From Hellea balneolensis DSM 19091 (GTDB lineage Bacteria > Pseudomonadota > Alphaproteobacteria > Caulobacterales > Maricaulaceae): a DNA stretch of 64,000 bases. Under the pieces are notes generated by a model. The model was not told the origin of the DNA. It saw nothing but the letters and a program-made list of their open reading frames with translations, and did no database searches. The stretch's first letter is position 1, and each line of letters begins with the position of its first letter. Location: the NCBI RefSeq assembly GCF_000428525.1, contig NZ_AUAC01000003.1:372001-436000 (forward strand), read 5' to 3'. Made by a program: the position numbers and the translations under genes. Positions 37,216 through 45,971 of the stretch are shown piece by piece.

Positions 37216-37848
37216 ATGAATATCATTATGTTTGGCCCGCCTGCAGCGGGTAAAGGCACGCAAGCTAAAAAGCTTGTCGCCGAACGCGGCCTGATTCAAC
37301 TCTCCACAGGCGACATGCTCCGCGCTGCGAAAAAATCCGGAAGTGAACTTGGAAAGAAAGTCGCTGGCATTATGGATCGCGGCGAGCTTGTCTCTGATGA
37401 AATCGTTATCGCCTTGATCGAAGAACAGCTTGATATGAACCCAAATGCGAAGGGGTTTATCTTTGACGGCTTTCCGCGCACTGTGGCGCAAGCTGAAGCG
37501 CTTGATGCGTTGATGACGAAGCACAACAGTAAAGTCGATTCGGTTGTCCGTCTTTGCGTCGATGACGAGGCTTTGGTCAAAAGAATCACGAAGCGTTTTG
37601 AGGAAGAGGGTCGTAAGGACGACAATCCTGAAAGTTTTAAAGTTCGCCTGAATGCCTATAATACACAAACAGCTCCGCTGCTTCCCTATTACTCGGCGCA
37701 GGGTAAGCTGACAGAGGTTGACGGAATGGCTGATATTGCGGCTGTATCGGCCTCAATTGCGCAGGTTTTGGATAAAAATGGCAATGGAGCGGAAATTTCT
37801 GCTTCAACGCCGAAAAAAGGATTTTTCGCCAGGCTTTTTGGGGGCTAA
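37216..37848 (+). CDS. adk: Adenylate kinase (short-LID type, with C-terminal tail)
   Basis: It interconverts AMP, ADP and ATP. The 210-residue protein has the P-loop [34 protein letters not shown], and a short LID ([18 protein letters not shown]) without zinc cysteines. After the enzyme core an unusual tail of about 20 residues ends in [11 protein letters not shown]. The start at 37216 follows GAGGGGAGAGCGCT. The longer frame into secY is spurious. Confidence 0.96.
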   Translation: MNIIMFGPPAAGKGTQAKKLVAERGLIQLSTGDMLRAAKKSGSELGKKVAGIMDRGELVSDEIVIALIEEQLDMNPNAKGFIFDGFPRTVAQAEALDALMTKHNSKVDSVVRLCVDDEALVKRITKRFEEEGRKDDNPESFKVRLNAYNTQTAPLLPYYSAQGKLTEVDGMADIAAVSASIAQVLDKNGNGAEISASTPKKGFFARLFGG

Positions 37849-37901
37849 TTGCGCCCGTTAAGGAAAGATGAATTTTGTTTAAAAATGCAGGGCTAGGGCG
37901 C

Positions 37902-37930
37902 TTGACGGGGCCTTAGCTTAGGACTAAGTA
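37902..37930 (+). promoter_or_regulatory. Predicted promoter of the alpha operon
   Basis: TTGACG (37902-37907) and TAAGTA (37925-37930) are separated by 17 bases, a good vegetative promoter match for alphaproteobacteria. It would start the rpsM transcript around 37938. Confidence 0.6.
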
Positions 37931-37932
37931 AC

Positions 37933-37970
37933 CCGCTTTCGCGGATAGTTCGGAACTTTCCGCCTTTTTT
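37933..37970 (+). terminator. Terminator or attenuator in the rpsM leader
   Basis: GCGGA-t-AGTT pairs with AACT-t-TCCGC over a three-base loop and is followed by CTTTTTT (37941-37970). A competing small hairpin CCGC-tttc-GCGG (37933-37944) uses the same GCGG arm, so the two structures exclude each other. It either ends secY-adk transcription or attenuates the promoter just upstream. Confidence 0.7.
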
Positions 37971-38033
37971 GCTATGGGCAAAGCAGGCGAGGGGTTCTTA
38001 TACGGCGAAGGTAAGGATTTTAAGGAGGCCAAT

Positions 38034-38402
38034 GTGGCTCGTATTGCAGGGGTGAACATCCCGACAAATAAGCGCGTAACGATCGCGCTGCGTTATATTC
38101 ACGGTATTGGCCCGGCTAAAGCGGCTGAAATCTGTGAAAAAGTGGGCATCGCGGCTGAGCGCCGCGTGACGGATTTGACAGACCAAGAGATTTTGAAAAT
38201 CCGTGAAACGATCGACGCGGATCACATGGTCGAAGGTGATCTTCGCCGTGAGATCAGCCAGAACATCAAGCGCTTAATGGATATGGGTAACTATCGCGGT
38301 CTTCGTCATCGCCGAGGTCTCCCCGTACGCGGTCAGCGCACACATACAAATGCACGCACACGCAAAGGCCCTGCAAAGGCCATCGCTGGTAAGAAAAAGT
38401 AG
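38034..38402 (+). CDS. rpsM: 30S ribosomal protein S13
   Basis: It encodes 122 residues beginning [14 protein letters not shown] at a GTG codon, with AAGGAGG six bases upstream; the longer open frame is not coding. [14 protein letters not shown] and [20 protein letters not shown] are conserved. rpmJ is absent between secY and rpsM. Confidence 0.97.
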   Translation: MARIAGVNIPTNKRVTIALRYIHGIGPAKAAEICEKVGIAAERRVTDLTDQEILKIRETIDADHMVEGDLRREISQNIKRLMDMGNYRGLRHRRGLPVRGQRTHTNARTRKGPAKAIAGKKK

Positions 38403-38412
38403 GTAGAGCACA

Positions 38413-38802
38413 ATGGCAAAAGAACCAGGCCGCGTCCGCCGCGCCGACCGGAAGAATATCACTTCCGGCGTCGCGCACGTAAACTCAACATTCAATAACA
38501 CGATGATCACGATCACGGATGCTCAAGGCAATACCGTAGCTTGGTGTAGTGCTGGCGCAATGGGCTTTAAAGGCTCTCGTAAATCTACGCCATATGCAGC
38601 GCAGGTTGCGGCTGAAGAAGCGGCTAAGAAAGCCGCTGAGCACGGCATGAATACGCTTGAAGTGAACGTCAACGGACCGGGCTCTGGCCGCGAATCTGCT
38701 GTTCGTGCTTTGCAGGCCGCAGGGTACACCATCACAACAATTCGTGACGTAACGCCTATCCCGCATAATGGCTGCCGCCCACCTAAGCGTCGCCGCGTCT
38801 AA
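38413..38802 (+). CDS. rpsK: 30S ribosomal protein S11
   Basis: It encodes 129 residues: [40 protein letters not shown] and the closing [15 protein letters not shown]. rpsD, present here in enterics, is missing, as in other alphaproteobacteria. Confidence 0.98.
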   Translation: MAKEPGRVRRADRKNITSGVAHVNSTFNNTMITITDAQGNTVAWCSAGAMGFKGSRKSTPYAAQVAAEEAAKKAAEHGMNTLEVNVNGPGSGRESAVRALQAAGYTITTIRDVTPIPHNGCRPPKRRRV

Positions 38803-38886
38803 ATTTTCCCTGATTTTGGGGTCTATCCGGCGCTAGCCAGATGAAACATCTGGGTCTGCGCCACACTAGCATTAAGAGGTCACACT

Positions 38887-39903
38887 GTGATTGAAAAAAA
38901 CTGGCAAGAACTTATTCGTCCAATCAATCCTGAGATTGAGCCTGGCCGCGATCCTGAAAGAAAAGCAGTTGTAACAGCTGAGCCGCTGGAGCGTGGTTTT
39001 GGCATGACGCTTGGTAATGCGCTTCGCCGCGTATTGCTTTCATCTCTACAGGGCGCCGCTGTCTCTGCTGTGCAGATTGATGGTATCGTACACGAATTCA
39101 CATCTATCCCAGGCGTTCGCGAGGATGTCACAAACATCGTTCTGAACCTTAAAGGATTGGCTGTTCGCATGCATGCTGAAGGTCCGAAGAAACTCCTCCT
39201 TCGTAAGACTGGCGCTGGTCCCGTAACAGGTGCTGATATTGAAGAAACAGCTGATGTTGAAATCCTCAATAAAGACCACGTCATCTGCACAGCTGACGAA
39301 GGCGCTGACATCCGTATGGAACTGACTGTCACGACAGGTAAGGGCTATGTCCCTGCTGCCGCGTCACGTCCCGAAGATGCGCCTATCGGCCTTATCTCTA
39401 TTGATGCACTTTACTCACCTGTAAAGCGCGTGGCTTACCGCGTTGAAGACACACGTGAAGGTCAAGTTCTCGATTATGATAAACTCATCATCGACATCGA
39501 AACAAATGCAGCGGTAACGCCGGAAGACGCTGTCGCTGTCGCGGCGCGTATCCTTCAGGACCAGTTCCAAGTCTTCGTCAACTTTGACGATCCGGAAGAT
39601 GTTGGCCGCGGCGAAGAGAAGCCAGAGCTTGACTTTAACCCAGCGCTTCTGCGTAAGGTTGATGAGCTTGAGCTATCTGTGCGTTCTGCAAATTGCCTCA
39701 AGAACGACAATATCGTTTACATTGGTGATCTTATCCAAAAGTCCGAAGCCGAAATGCTCCGCACACCGAACTTTGGCCGTAAGTCACTCAATGAGATTAA
39801 AGAAGTTCTCGCTGCCATGGGTCTGCACCTCGGTATGGACGCGCCAAACTGGCCGCCAGAGAACATAGAAGAGCTCGCTAAGAAATATGACGACCACATT
39901 TAA
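38887..39903 (+). CDS. rpoA: RNA polymerase alpha subunit
   Basis: It encodes 338 residues: N-terminal dimerisation domain ([33 protein letters not shown]), a linker, and a C-terminal helix-hairpin-helix domain ([40 protein letters not shown]) contacting activators and UP elements. Start is a GTG (38887) after AAGAGGT. An 84-bp gap precedes it and a GGTCTG-ATA-CAGACC hairpin follows. Confidence 0.98.
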   Translation: MIEKNWQELIRPINPEIEPGRDPERKAVVTAEPLERGFGMTLGNALRRVLLSSLQGAAVSAVQIDGIVHEFTSIPGVREDVTNIVLNLKGLAVRMHAEGPKKLLLRKTGAGPVTGADIEETADVEILNKDHVICTADEGADIRMELTVTTGKGYVPAAASRPEDAPIGLISIDALYSPVKRVAYRVEDTREGQVLDYDKLIIDIETNAAVTPEDAVAVAARILQDQFQVFVNFDDPEDVGRGEEKPELDFNPALLRKVDELELSVRSANCLKNDNIVYIGDLIQKSEAEMLRTPNFGRKSLNEIKEVLAAMGLHLGMDAPNWPPENIEELAKKYDDHI

Positions 39904-39971
39904 GGTCTGATACAGACCTTTGAGGTCATAATTCGGGCTTTAGGCCCACATGAAATTTAAAGGATAAAGCC

Positions 39972-40382
39972 ATGCGTCATAAGTTGGCCCATCGTAAACT
40001 CAACCGCACTGCCTCGCACCGTAAAGCGATGTTTGCGAATATGGCATCAAGCCTGATTGAACACGAACAAATCGTTACAACACTCCCAAAAGCAAAAGAG
40101 CTTCGTCCGATTGTTGAAAAGCTCGTCACGCTTGCAAAGCGCGGTGATCTTAACTCACGTCGTTTGGCGATTGCTCGCACACGCAATAAAGAGATGTCCA
40201 AGAAGCTTTTTGATGTTCTCGGACCTCGTTATAAAGACCGTCAAGGTGGTTACATCCGCATCATGAAAGCAGGTTTTCGCTATGGCGATAATGCTCCAAT
40301 GGCTGTTATCGAGTTTGTTGATCGCGACGAGACAGCTAAGGGCGCTGTTGATCACGCCCGCAAGGAAGCAGAAGACGCTTAA
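39972..40382 (+). CDS. rplQ: 50S ribosomal protein L17
   Basis: It encodes 136 residues: [36 protein letters not shown] and [20 protein letters not shown]. It is the last gene of the alpha operon, followed by a strong terminator. Confidence 0.98.
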   Translation: MRHKLAHRKLNRTASHRKAMFANMASSLIEHEQIVTTLPKAKELRPIVEKLVTLAKRGDLNSRRLAIARTRNKEMSKKLFDVLGPRYKDRQGGYIRIMKAGFRYGDNAPMAVIEFVDRDETAKGAVDHARKEAEDA

Positions 40383-40404
40383 GTCTTGTCATTATAATTT
40401 AAAA

Positions 40405-40432
40405 AAAACCCGCCCAACGTGGCGGGTTTTTT
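40405..40432 (+). terminator. Rho-independent terminator of the ribosomal cluster
   Basis: AAAACCCGCC and GGCGGGTTTT form ten pairs around CAACGT, followed by more T. It closes the S10-spc-alpha transcript. Beyond it, about 100 bases hold no gene. Confidence 0.95.
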
Positions 40433-40534
40433 AATGCCTATTTTTTAAGCCGCTACAACGTCACTGCATGAGTCAGCCCTCTATGGGCAACCATATGGGT
40501 TCCTGAGCGTAGTATCTAAGACTAGGAACAGTTT

Positions 40535-41449
40535 ATGCCCGCCCAACACACAGAAAAACGATACGACTATGCGGGCGGCCCCCCTTTCATAAAGCCCTCA
40601 ATTATCATTAACACGGCGGCGGGCAGCACATCTGACATTACGCCTGATATTATCGCCATGTTTAAGGACAATAACTATCCCAAACCCTATGTGCATCTAT
40701 GTGATCCTTCAGAGCTCACAGCTGCATTAACAACGGTCGAGACAGACGGAACAGATTTGTTGGTTATTTACGGTGGTGACGGCACTTGCAAAGCGGGGGC
40801 TGTGACGGCTCGTAAATTAGGCATCCCTCTTATTCCTCTGCCTGGCGGGACCATGAATATGCTCCCAAGGGCTGTATTCGGCCTAACGGATTGGCATAAG
40901 GCTTTAGAATTGGCCCTATCCTGTGACAAGCCGCGCTGGCAGGCGGCAGGCCTGATCAATGAAAACATATTCTTTTGCGGCGCAATATTAGGAGACCCCA
41001 TAACAATGGCAGAGGCGCGAGAATCGCTCAGAGAAGGACATGTTGTAGAGGCCGTTAAGCATATTCCTGAAATTATCTCAGCCATATCTGATGGCGAGGA
41101 ATTTGAATTTAAAGCGGACGGTAAGATAGCCGCAAAACATGCTAATGGGCTGCAGATTTACTGTCCTTATATGACAGAAGGCGCAAATGTAGCTGATGCC
41201 TTTGAAATTGCGTCAGTTCCGCAGCTCTCAATATCCAATCTTGTGGAAATAGGCGGAAGAGCTATTGCGCAGAATTGGAGAGAAAGCCCCCACATTAAAA
41301 CAGCCTTGGTCAGTAATGTCGAGATCACAGGCCAAGGGGCTTTTGATATTTTATTGGACGGTGAGCGCGAGACGATTTCCTGTCCTCTTTCAATTTCCTT
41401 AAAGCCAGAAGGCGTTTTAGTTCTGGCGCCGGAATTGAGGGCTCATTAA
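40535..41449 (+). CDS. Diacylglycerol/lipid kinase family protein (DAGK catalytic domain)
   Basis: It phosphorylates a lipid using ATP in the YegS/sphingosine-kinase fold. VIYGGDGTCKAG (about 74-85) is the nucleotide-binding loop, and PLPGGTMNMLPRAV the second signature. At 304 residues it lacks membrane segments and may bind the inner leaflet. AGGAA lies before the ATG. The stop abuts the GTG start of the metallophosphoesterase, so the pair is co-translated. The exact lipid is unknown. Confidence 0.88.
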   Translation: MPAQHTEKRYDYAGGPPFIKPSIIINTAAGSTSDITPDIIAMFKDNNYPKPYVHLCDPSELTAALTTVETDGTDLLVIYGGDGTCKAGAVTARKLGIPLIPLPGGTMNMLPRAVFGLTDWHKALELALSCDKPRWQAAGLINENIFFCGAILGDPITMAEARESLREGHVVEAVKHIPEIISAISDGEEFEFKADGKIAAKHANGLQIYCPYMTEGANVADAFEIASVPQLSISNLVEIGGRAIAQNWRESPHIKTALVSNVEITGQGAFDILLDGERETISCPLSISLKPEGVLVLAPELRAH

Positions 41450-42253
41450 GTGACGTCAATTATACAATTTGCCGATATTCATTTCGGCGTCGAGGATAAG
41501 GACGCCATGGCGGCCTTGGCGGCTATGGTGAAATTACTAAAGCCTGACGTGACAGTTATCTGCGGGGACATCACGCAGAACGGCAAAAAGGACGAGTTTT
41601 ACGCCGCGCGTGACTGGATTAGAACCTTGCCAGGGCCAAAGGTGATTACGCCTGGTAACCATGATACGCCCATGTTTGGTTTACTCCAAAGGGTCTTCGA
41701 TCCCTTTGGACGGTACAACCGCATCATCGCTCCGCTTACCGAGCCGCATTACACGGATCAATATGTGTCTATCATGCCCCTAAATACTTCAAGGGGATGG
41801 CAAGCCAAAACAGATTGGTCTTTGGGTGTGGTTGATATGGCCGAGCTAAGCGGGGTGACGCGAGACTTGAAGGCCGTGTCGTCCTCGACTGTAAAAATGA
41901 TTGCGGTTCATCACCCCCTCATTTACCCATCATCCTCTCCGCTTCAAAAAGAGACCGAAAATGGCGCAGATGCCCTTAAGCATTTAAGTGAAGAGAACAT
42001 AGATGCGGTGCTGAGCGGGCATGTCCATGCGCCTTTCATGTTGGAGCGCCAGCCGGATGAAACAGAGATTATGTCTATCGGGTCAGGTACATTATCAGTT
42101 CGCCGCAGAGACAAACCTGCAAGCTTTAATCATCTGTCGATTGACGGGGAGACTCTTAGCATCACAGAAATATTTTGGAATGATGGTCGCTATCAGAACT
42201 CTGAGCCTTGGATCAAGAAAATCAGCGAGCTTAAATCGCAACGATCAGATTAA
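41450..42253 (+). CDS. Calcineurin-like metallophosphoesterase
   Basis: The dinuclear metal motifs are in order: FADIHFG, CGDITQNGK, PGNHDTP, VHHPLIY and LSGHVHAP. The 267-residue length suits a cyclic-nucleotide or UDP-sugar type phosphodiesterase; the substrate cannot be read. It starts with GTG immediately after the lipid kinase stop, with GAGGG about ten bases upstream. The pairing suggests phospholipid or nucleotide-lipid turnover. Confidence 0.9.
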   Translation: MTSIIQFADIHFGVEDKDAMAALAAMVKLLKPDVTVICGDITQNGKKDEFYAARDWIRTLPGPKVITPGNHDTPMFGLLQRVFDPFGRYNRIIAPLTEPHYTDQYVSIMPLNTSRGWQAKTDWSLGVVDMAELSGVTRDLKAVSSSTVKMIAVHHPLIYPSSSPLQKETENGADALKHLSEENIDAVLSGHVHAPFMLERQPDETEIMSIGSGTLSVRRRDKPASFNHLSIDGETLSITEIFWNDGRYQNSEPWIKKISELKSQRSD

Positions 42254-42269
42254 AGTGCATATTATTGCC

Positions 42270-43727
42270 CTATAAAAGGGGGGCAGCGAGGCGCAAAACG
42301 TTCTCTTTGAAACGCTTGAGCTTAGAGCGCCGTGTCCAAGCTTCCCGATCAAGAATTATTGCGCGCTCAATATAATGGTCGATCGTCTCTTTTAATCGCG
42401 AGGCAAAGGCTCTGTCATAGATGGCCAAAGTAACTTCTAGATTTAAATAGAAGCTGCGCATATCCATATTCAGTGTCCCGATGAATGATATATGCGCGTC
42501 AATTTGTATGGCTTTGGTATGCAGCATACCGCTTTGATAATGTTTGATCGTGACCCCGGCCTCTAGCAAAGCATCATAAGAGGCCTCGCTCGCATATCTG
42601 GCCATGATAGAGTCGATCCGATTAGGGATGATTATCTTGACTTCAATGCCTCGGCGCGCGGCATTTGTGAGCGCCATTATAAGAGCTTCATCAGGCACAA
42701 AATATGGCGTCACGATCACGATAGAGCTTTGCGCGCCATAAAGGGCTGCCACAACTACTTCATAGATCAGGCTTGTTCGCATCTCAGGTCCGGACGGGAT
42801 AAGCTGCAACACAGTATCTCTGGCAAAGTCAGTGGATGGCGTTTGCTGTGGGAATTGGCTTAAGCTTTCCCATGTGTAATCTCCGCCATTTTTGTCAAAA
42901 ATAAAATCTGTATTAAAAACAACAGCAAGTGAGGAGACAGCATGTCCCTCCAAGCGGGCCATAATGTCTATCCATTGCCCGACCTCTGCCTCTTTTTTAA
43001 ACTCAACGGGATCAACGAGGTTGCTACTGCCAATATATCCTATGGCCAGATCAATGATCACTAGTTTTCGGTGATTCCTAAGGTCAGTTCGTTTCGAGAG
43101 TGATTTAATTATCCCGACCTGAAGAGAGCTTACAACCTCAACCCCAGCGGCTTCCAGACGTCTACGCCAATCGCTTTTAAGGAAATTCCGCGATCCTATG
43201 TCATCTGCAAGGAAACGGCACTCTACGCCGCGCTGCGCGGCTCTTTCTAAGGCTTCGAGAACGTGTAGAACACGTCCTTTGGCCTCGACGATATAGAACT
43301 CTAGCAAACAGCTTTGTTTGGCATTATCGATGTCCTCTGCCATCGCGCTTAGGATATGGCCGGCTTCGTCAAAGAGTTTGATCTTATTCCCAGTGGAGGG
43401 ATGAAACCCCGTTTCGCAGGACACAATGTGAGAGAGATCTGCAAAGAACGGAGACACGTCTAAATCAGACTTACCTAAGTCTTCGGATGTAACTTCGTAT
43501 GCCTCTTGATAAAAGCTGCGAATACGCTCTCCGAGTTTGAGCCGCTTGCGTCCTAATCTGTGATCCCCAAAAAGAAAGTAGAGCGCGGCCCCGCCTATTG
43601 GCAAAGACGCTATAATAATGAGCCACGCCAATGTGGTATTTACAGCTATGCGCCTATAGAGAATTCTAAGCCCCAAGCCAAAGACGACGAGGAGATGAAT
43701 TACCACTGTGAACGGAATGCTTGTCAT
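42270..43727 (-). CDS. Cardiolipin synthase (phospholipase D family)
   Basis: It condenses two phosphatidylglycerols to cardiolipin. Two N-terminal membrane helices (to about residue 55, PLDc_N region) are followed by two HKD motifs, HRKLVIIDLAIGYIGSSN (about 225) and HTKAIQIDAHISFIGTLN (about 400). The 485-residue length equals ClsA. GGGAGATAA precedes the ATG, and a perfect EcfG-type promoter sits 21 bases upstream of it. It converges with the phosphoesterase gene. Confidence 0.93.
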   Translation of the reverse strand: MTSIPFTVVIHLLVVFGLGLRILYRRIAVNTTLAWLIIIASLPIGGAALYFLFGDHRLGRKRLKLGERIRSFYQEAYEVTSEDLGKSDLDVSPFFADLSHIVSCETGFHPSTGNKIKLFDEAGHILSAMAEDIDNAKQSCLLEFYIVEAKGRVLHVLEALERAAQRGVECRFLADDIGSRNFLKSDWRRRLEAAGVEVVSSLQVGIIKSLSKRTDLRNHRKLVIIDLAIGYIGSSNLVDPVEFKKEAEVGQWIDIMARLEGHAVSSLAVVFNTDFIFDKNGGDYTWESLSQFPQQTPSTDFARDTVLQLIPSGPEMRTSLIYEVVVAALYGAQSSIVIVTPYFVPDEALIMALTNAARRGIEVKIIIPNRIDSIMARYASEASYDALLEAGVTIKHYQSGMLHTKAIQIDAHISFIGTLNMDMRSFYLNLEVTLAIYDRAFASRLKETIDHYIERAIILDREAWTRRSKLKRFKENVLRLAAPLL

Positions 43728-43747
43728 TTATCTCCCTGACCCATAGC

Positions 43748-43772
43748 AACGTCTTGAAGAGGCGAATGTTCC
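43748..43772 (-). promoter_or_regulatory. EcfG-type promoter of the cardiolipin synthase gene
   Basis: Read leftward: GGAAC (43772-43768), 16 bases, CGTT (43751-43748). This equals the general stress sigma (EcfG) consensus GGAAC-N16/17-CGTT. It lies in the 65-bp divergent gap with the EEP gene. Confidence 0.85.
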
Positions 43773-43792
43773 TCATATAAGTTGAAAGCTCG

Positions 43793-44524
43793 ATGCCGTT
43801 AAAAGTCGTAACATATAATATTCAAGCTGCGATAGGGACGAGGGCCTATCGTCAATATATTACGCGTATCAACAGACAGGTTTTTAATAGCAAAGCTAAA
43901 TTAAAAACGCTTAAATCCATTGCGGCATTTGCATCAGATTTCGATGTTGCCGCTTTGCAGGAGGTTGACTTGGGAGGCCGGCGCTCGGGGTTTAAATGCC
44001 AAGTCGATCATTTGCTCTCGCTGTCTGATTTTAAATATATGTCGATGCAGGAAAACCGAATTGTTGGAAATATCTCGCGGCATGGGAATGCTATTTTATC
44101 AAAATATCCGCAAGCCGATGTGTGTGATCTGAAATTACCGGGTAAACACACGGGACGAGGCGCGATAATGGCTCGTATTGAAGCGCCAAAACCATTTCAT
44201 GTGATCAATGTACATCTTAGTTTGGGTGAGGCGGATCAAATCATGCAGATAGAGTATCTCGTTGAGCAAGCCCCGCGTCATGTCCCGCTCATGATAATGG
44301 GTGATTTTAACTGCGCGGCTTCGTCTCGCCCGCTAAGGCTTCTATCTAATAGCTTGAATATGATTCCGGTAACAACAGCTGAAGATAAAACCTATCCGAG
44401 CTGGAAGCCCCGCAAAGGCTTTGATCACATGCTAGTCTCAGATCACTTCAGGGTCATGGAAAAGGTGGTCAATGATGTTGTCTATTCAGACCACCGCCCC
44501 GTTAGTGCGGAGTTGCGGATTTAG
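43793..44524 (+). CDS. Endonuclease/exonuclease/phosphatase family protein
   Basis: The EEP fold signatures are present: TYNIQ (about 6-10), LQEVDLG (catalytic Glu), HGNAILSKYP, INVHLSLGEADQ, MGDFNCAASSRPL and SDHRPVSAEL. The 243-residue cytoplasmic protein could be a nuclease or a phospholipid phosphodiesterase; company with lipid enzymes favours the latter but does not prove it. It diverges from the cardiolipin synthase gene and its stop overlaps the convergent next gene. Confidence 0.85.
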   Translation: MPLKVVTYNIQAAIGTRAYRQYITRINRQVFNSKAKLKTLKSIAAFASDFDVAALQEVDLGGRRSGFKCQVDHLLSLSDFKYMSMQENRIVGNISRHGNAILSKYPQADVCDLKLPGKHTGRGAIMARIEAPKPFHVINVHLSLGEADQIMQIEYLVEQAPRHVPLMIMGDFNCAASSRPLRLLSNSLNMIPVTTAEDKTYPSWKPRKGFDHMLVSDHFRVMEKVVNDVVYSDHRPVSAELRI

Positions 44525-44919
44525 AATTTTTTTGAAATCGCGGCGCCTAATTTAGAATTTAAAGGCCTAAAATATCGCCCGCGCGGAAGTGCTGCTGAAC
44601 GCGTATGCATGTGCTGCTGAGTGGTATGTTCCTTGATGATTCCTACATTCGCATCGAAGTCAGCTATAAAGCCTCTCTGAAGTCTTAGCATATTGGGTTC
44701 AGATGCATTCTGAGCGGTCCGATCGAAACGTTTTTCTGTATGTTCCTGATTTTGCTCAACCGTGAGGTCTAGCGGTAAATTTACAAACTCATCTTGTGTC
44801 ACTTTTTCAAGGATGTGGTTTTGCTCTGACCTATTTTCTGGTGAGGAGGCCTTAGCGGAAGGGGTCAATATTAAAAAGAAGCTGAGTATGACTGCAAAAT
44901 ATAGAGTGTAGTGTTTCAT
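44521..44919 (-). CDS. Secreted hypothetical protein under an EcfG-type promoter (132 aa)
   Basis: A signal peptide (MKHYTLYFAVILSFFLILTP, cleavage near AKA) is followed by a charged, probably disordered domain with a conserved-looking end (PRGRYFRPLNSKLGAAISKKF in two parts). No family is recognised. GGAAC-N16-CGTT lies nine bases before the start codon, so expression is likely part of the general stress response. Confidence 0.7.
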   Translation of the reverse strand: MKHYTLYFAVILSFFLILTPSAKASSPENRSEQNHILEKVTQDEFVNLPLDLTVEQNQEHTEKRFDRTAQNASEPNMLRLQRGFIADFDANVGIIKEHTTQQHMHTRSAALPRGRYFRPLNSKLGAAISKKF

Positions 44920-44927
44920 AGCTAAAT

Positions 44928-44952
44928 AACGAAAAAACCGAGAAGTTGTTCC
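44928..44952 (-). promoter_or_regulatory. EcfG-type promoter of the 132-aa secreted protein
   Basis: Read leftward: GGAAC (44952-44948), 16 bases, CGTT (44931-44928). A start about seven bases after the -10 would give an almost leaderless transcript. Confidence 0.8.
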
Positions 44953-44985
44953 CGGCTTTACTTAATTTTTGATACGCTTATTTGG

Positions 44986-45138
44986 TTAAATGAATATCGC
45001 AAGAACGACGGCAAATAGGATAACAATAGCTATCAAAGATATTGTTAGCACGCTTGTCATGCCCTTAACAAGTTCTGCGCTTCTCGCCTCTTCGGCTTGA
45101 AGTTCAGCAGGGTTTTCGGATGTGTGAGTTTCAGTCAT
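44986..45138 (-). CDS. Small membrane protein (50 aa)
   Basis: The frame encodes an acidic N-terminus (MTETHTSENPAELQAEEARS) and one transmembrane helix (VLTISLIAIVILFAVVLAIF). AAGGA with five-base spacing precedes the ATG, which starts one base after the stop of the upstream gene. It is the third member of the DUF883 operon. It is too short to place in a family. Confidence 0.75.
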   Translation of the reverse strand: MTETHTSENPAELQAEEARSAELVKGMTSVLTISLIAIVILFAVVLAIFI

Positions 45139-45139
45139 A

Positions 45140-45571
45140 TTAGTCCTTCATAATTTCGCGTGTAATGATTGTCCCTATTGCGGCGGCTGCAAGTGTGGTG
45201 GCGATGGGGTTCGCTGAGACTTGATTCAATATCCGGCTTGTTGCAGGATCATCTATAATAGAGTCGGGCAATAGGGCGGCTATGGGATCGTTACTGGCAA
45301 TTGTTGACCTTGGCTCTGGGGCTGTGCGTTCGGGTTTTCCAGCTTTCAGATAAATCACGCTAGCAAGTAAAAAGAGAATGAAGCTGACGCTCAGAAAACC
45401 TTCGGTCATTCCATATTGCGTCGTCACAAAAACGAATGTTGCCAAGATGAGTGAAATTCCGCTCAAGACAAATAGCACGAGAGCTGTGAAGCTTCGTGCC
45501 ATTTGTTTATCACTTTTATGTCCAGGCGCCTTTAGAAAGTAAGGCGCTGCAGCAACAATGAGCTTTAACAT
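45140..45571 (-). CDS. Membrane protein of the DUF883 operon (YqjE/holin-like superfamily candidate)
   Basis: The 143-residue protein has two transmembrane helices (about 29-49 and 57-76) and a Pro/Ala-rich tail ending in a third hydrophobic stretch (TTLAAAAIGTIITREI). The position after a DUF883 gene mirrors the enterobacterial yqjD-yqjE pair. Membership of the YqjE-like family is an inference from position and topology, not from a motif. Confidence 0.65.
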   Translation of the reverse strand: MLKLIVAAAPYFLKAPGHKSDKQMARSFTALVLFVLSGISLILATFVFVTTQYGMTEGFLSVSFILFLLASVIYLKAGKPERTAPEPRSTIASNDPIAALLPDSIIDDPATSRILNQVSANPIATTLAAAAIGTIITREIMKD

Positions 45572-45579
45572 CTTCTGTC

Positions 45580-45876
45580 CTAACGGCGCGTGATCATGCC
45601 CAAAAGCATACCTGCACCAACCGCAATTGCGACGGCAGAGAGGGGGTTCTCACGGATCGATTTTTCCGCTGTAGAGCTTAGCTCACTATATTTAGCCTTT
45701 GTGTCGGCGACTTTTTCACTTGCCGTGTCTACGACTTGCGTTTTTTTGGCTTTGGCCGTTTCCTTAGCCTGGGTTTTTAATGTGGCCGTCAGCGTCGCAA
45801 GATCGCCTCGGAGTGTCTCGATCTGAGCGTTTACGTCTGGCTTGATTTCTACAACATTTTTCTTTGTGGTCGCCAT
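45580..45876 (-). CDS. DUF883 family protein (ElaB/YqjD type)
   Basis: The 98-residue protein has a long amphipathic Lys/Ala/Thr helix and a C-terminal hydrophobic anchor (SAVAIAVGAGMLLGMITRR), the layout of YqjD/ElaB, which tether ribosomes to the membrane in stationary-phase E. coli. The ATG at 45876 follows AGGAGA; a longer frame to 45954 would cross its promoter. The gene leads an EcfG-type operon of three small membrane proteins. Confidence 0.88.
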   Translation of the reverse strand: MATTKKNVVEIKPDVNAQIETLRGDLATLTATLKTQAKETAKAKKTQVVDTASEKVADTKAKYSELSSTAEKSIRENPLSAVAIAVGAGMLLGMITRR

Positions 45877-45927
45877 AATTGATCTCCTATAGTTTTGTGC
45901 ATCTGAATTAATGCTCTCAAGAATAGA

Positions 45928-45952
45928 AACGTGCTGCCCAGTGTATTGTTCC
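45928..45952 (-). promoter_or_regulatory. EcfG-type promoter of the DUF883 operon
   Basis: Read leftward: GGAAC (45952-45948), 16 bases, CGTT (45931-45928), about 50 bases before the start codon. Confidence 0.85.
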
Positions 45953-45971
45953 AAATTTCTTCAAAAGATGT

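Noticed and set aside
37974-38033. Upstream extension of rpsM from an ATG at 37974
   Set aside because: S13 homology starts at the GTG and AAGGAGG lies just before it; the extension overlaps the leader hairpin.
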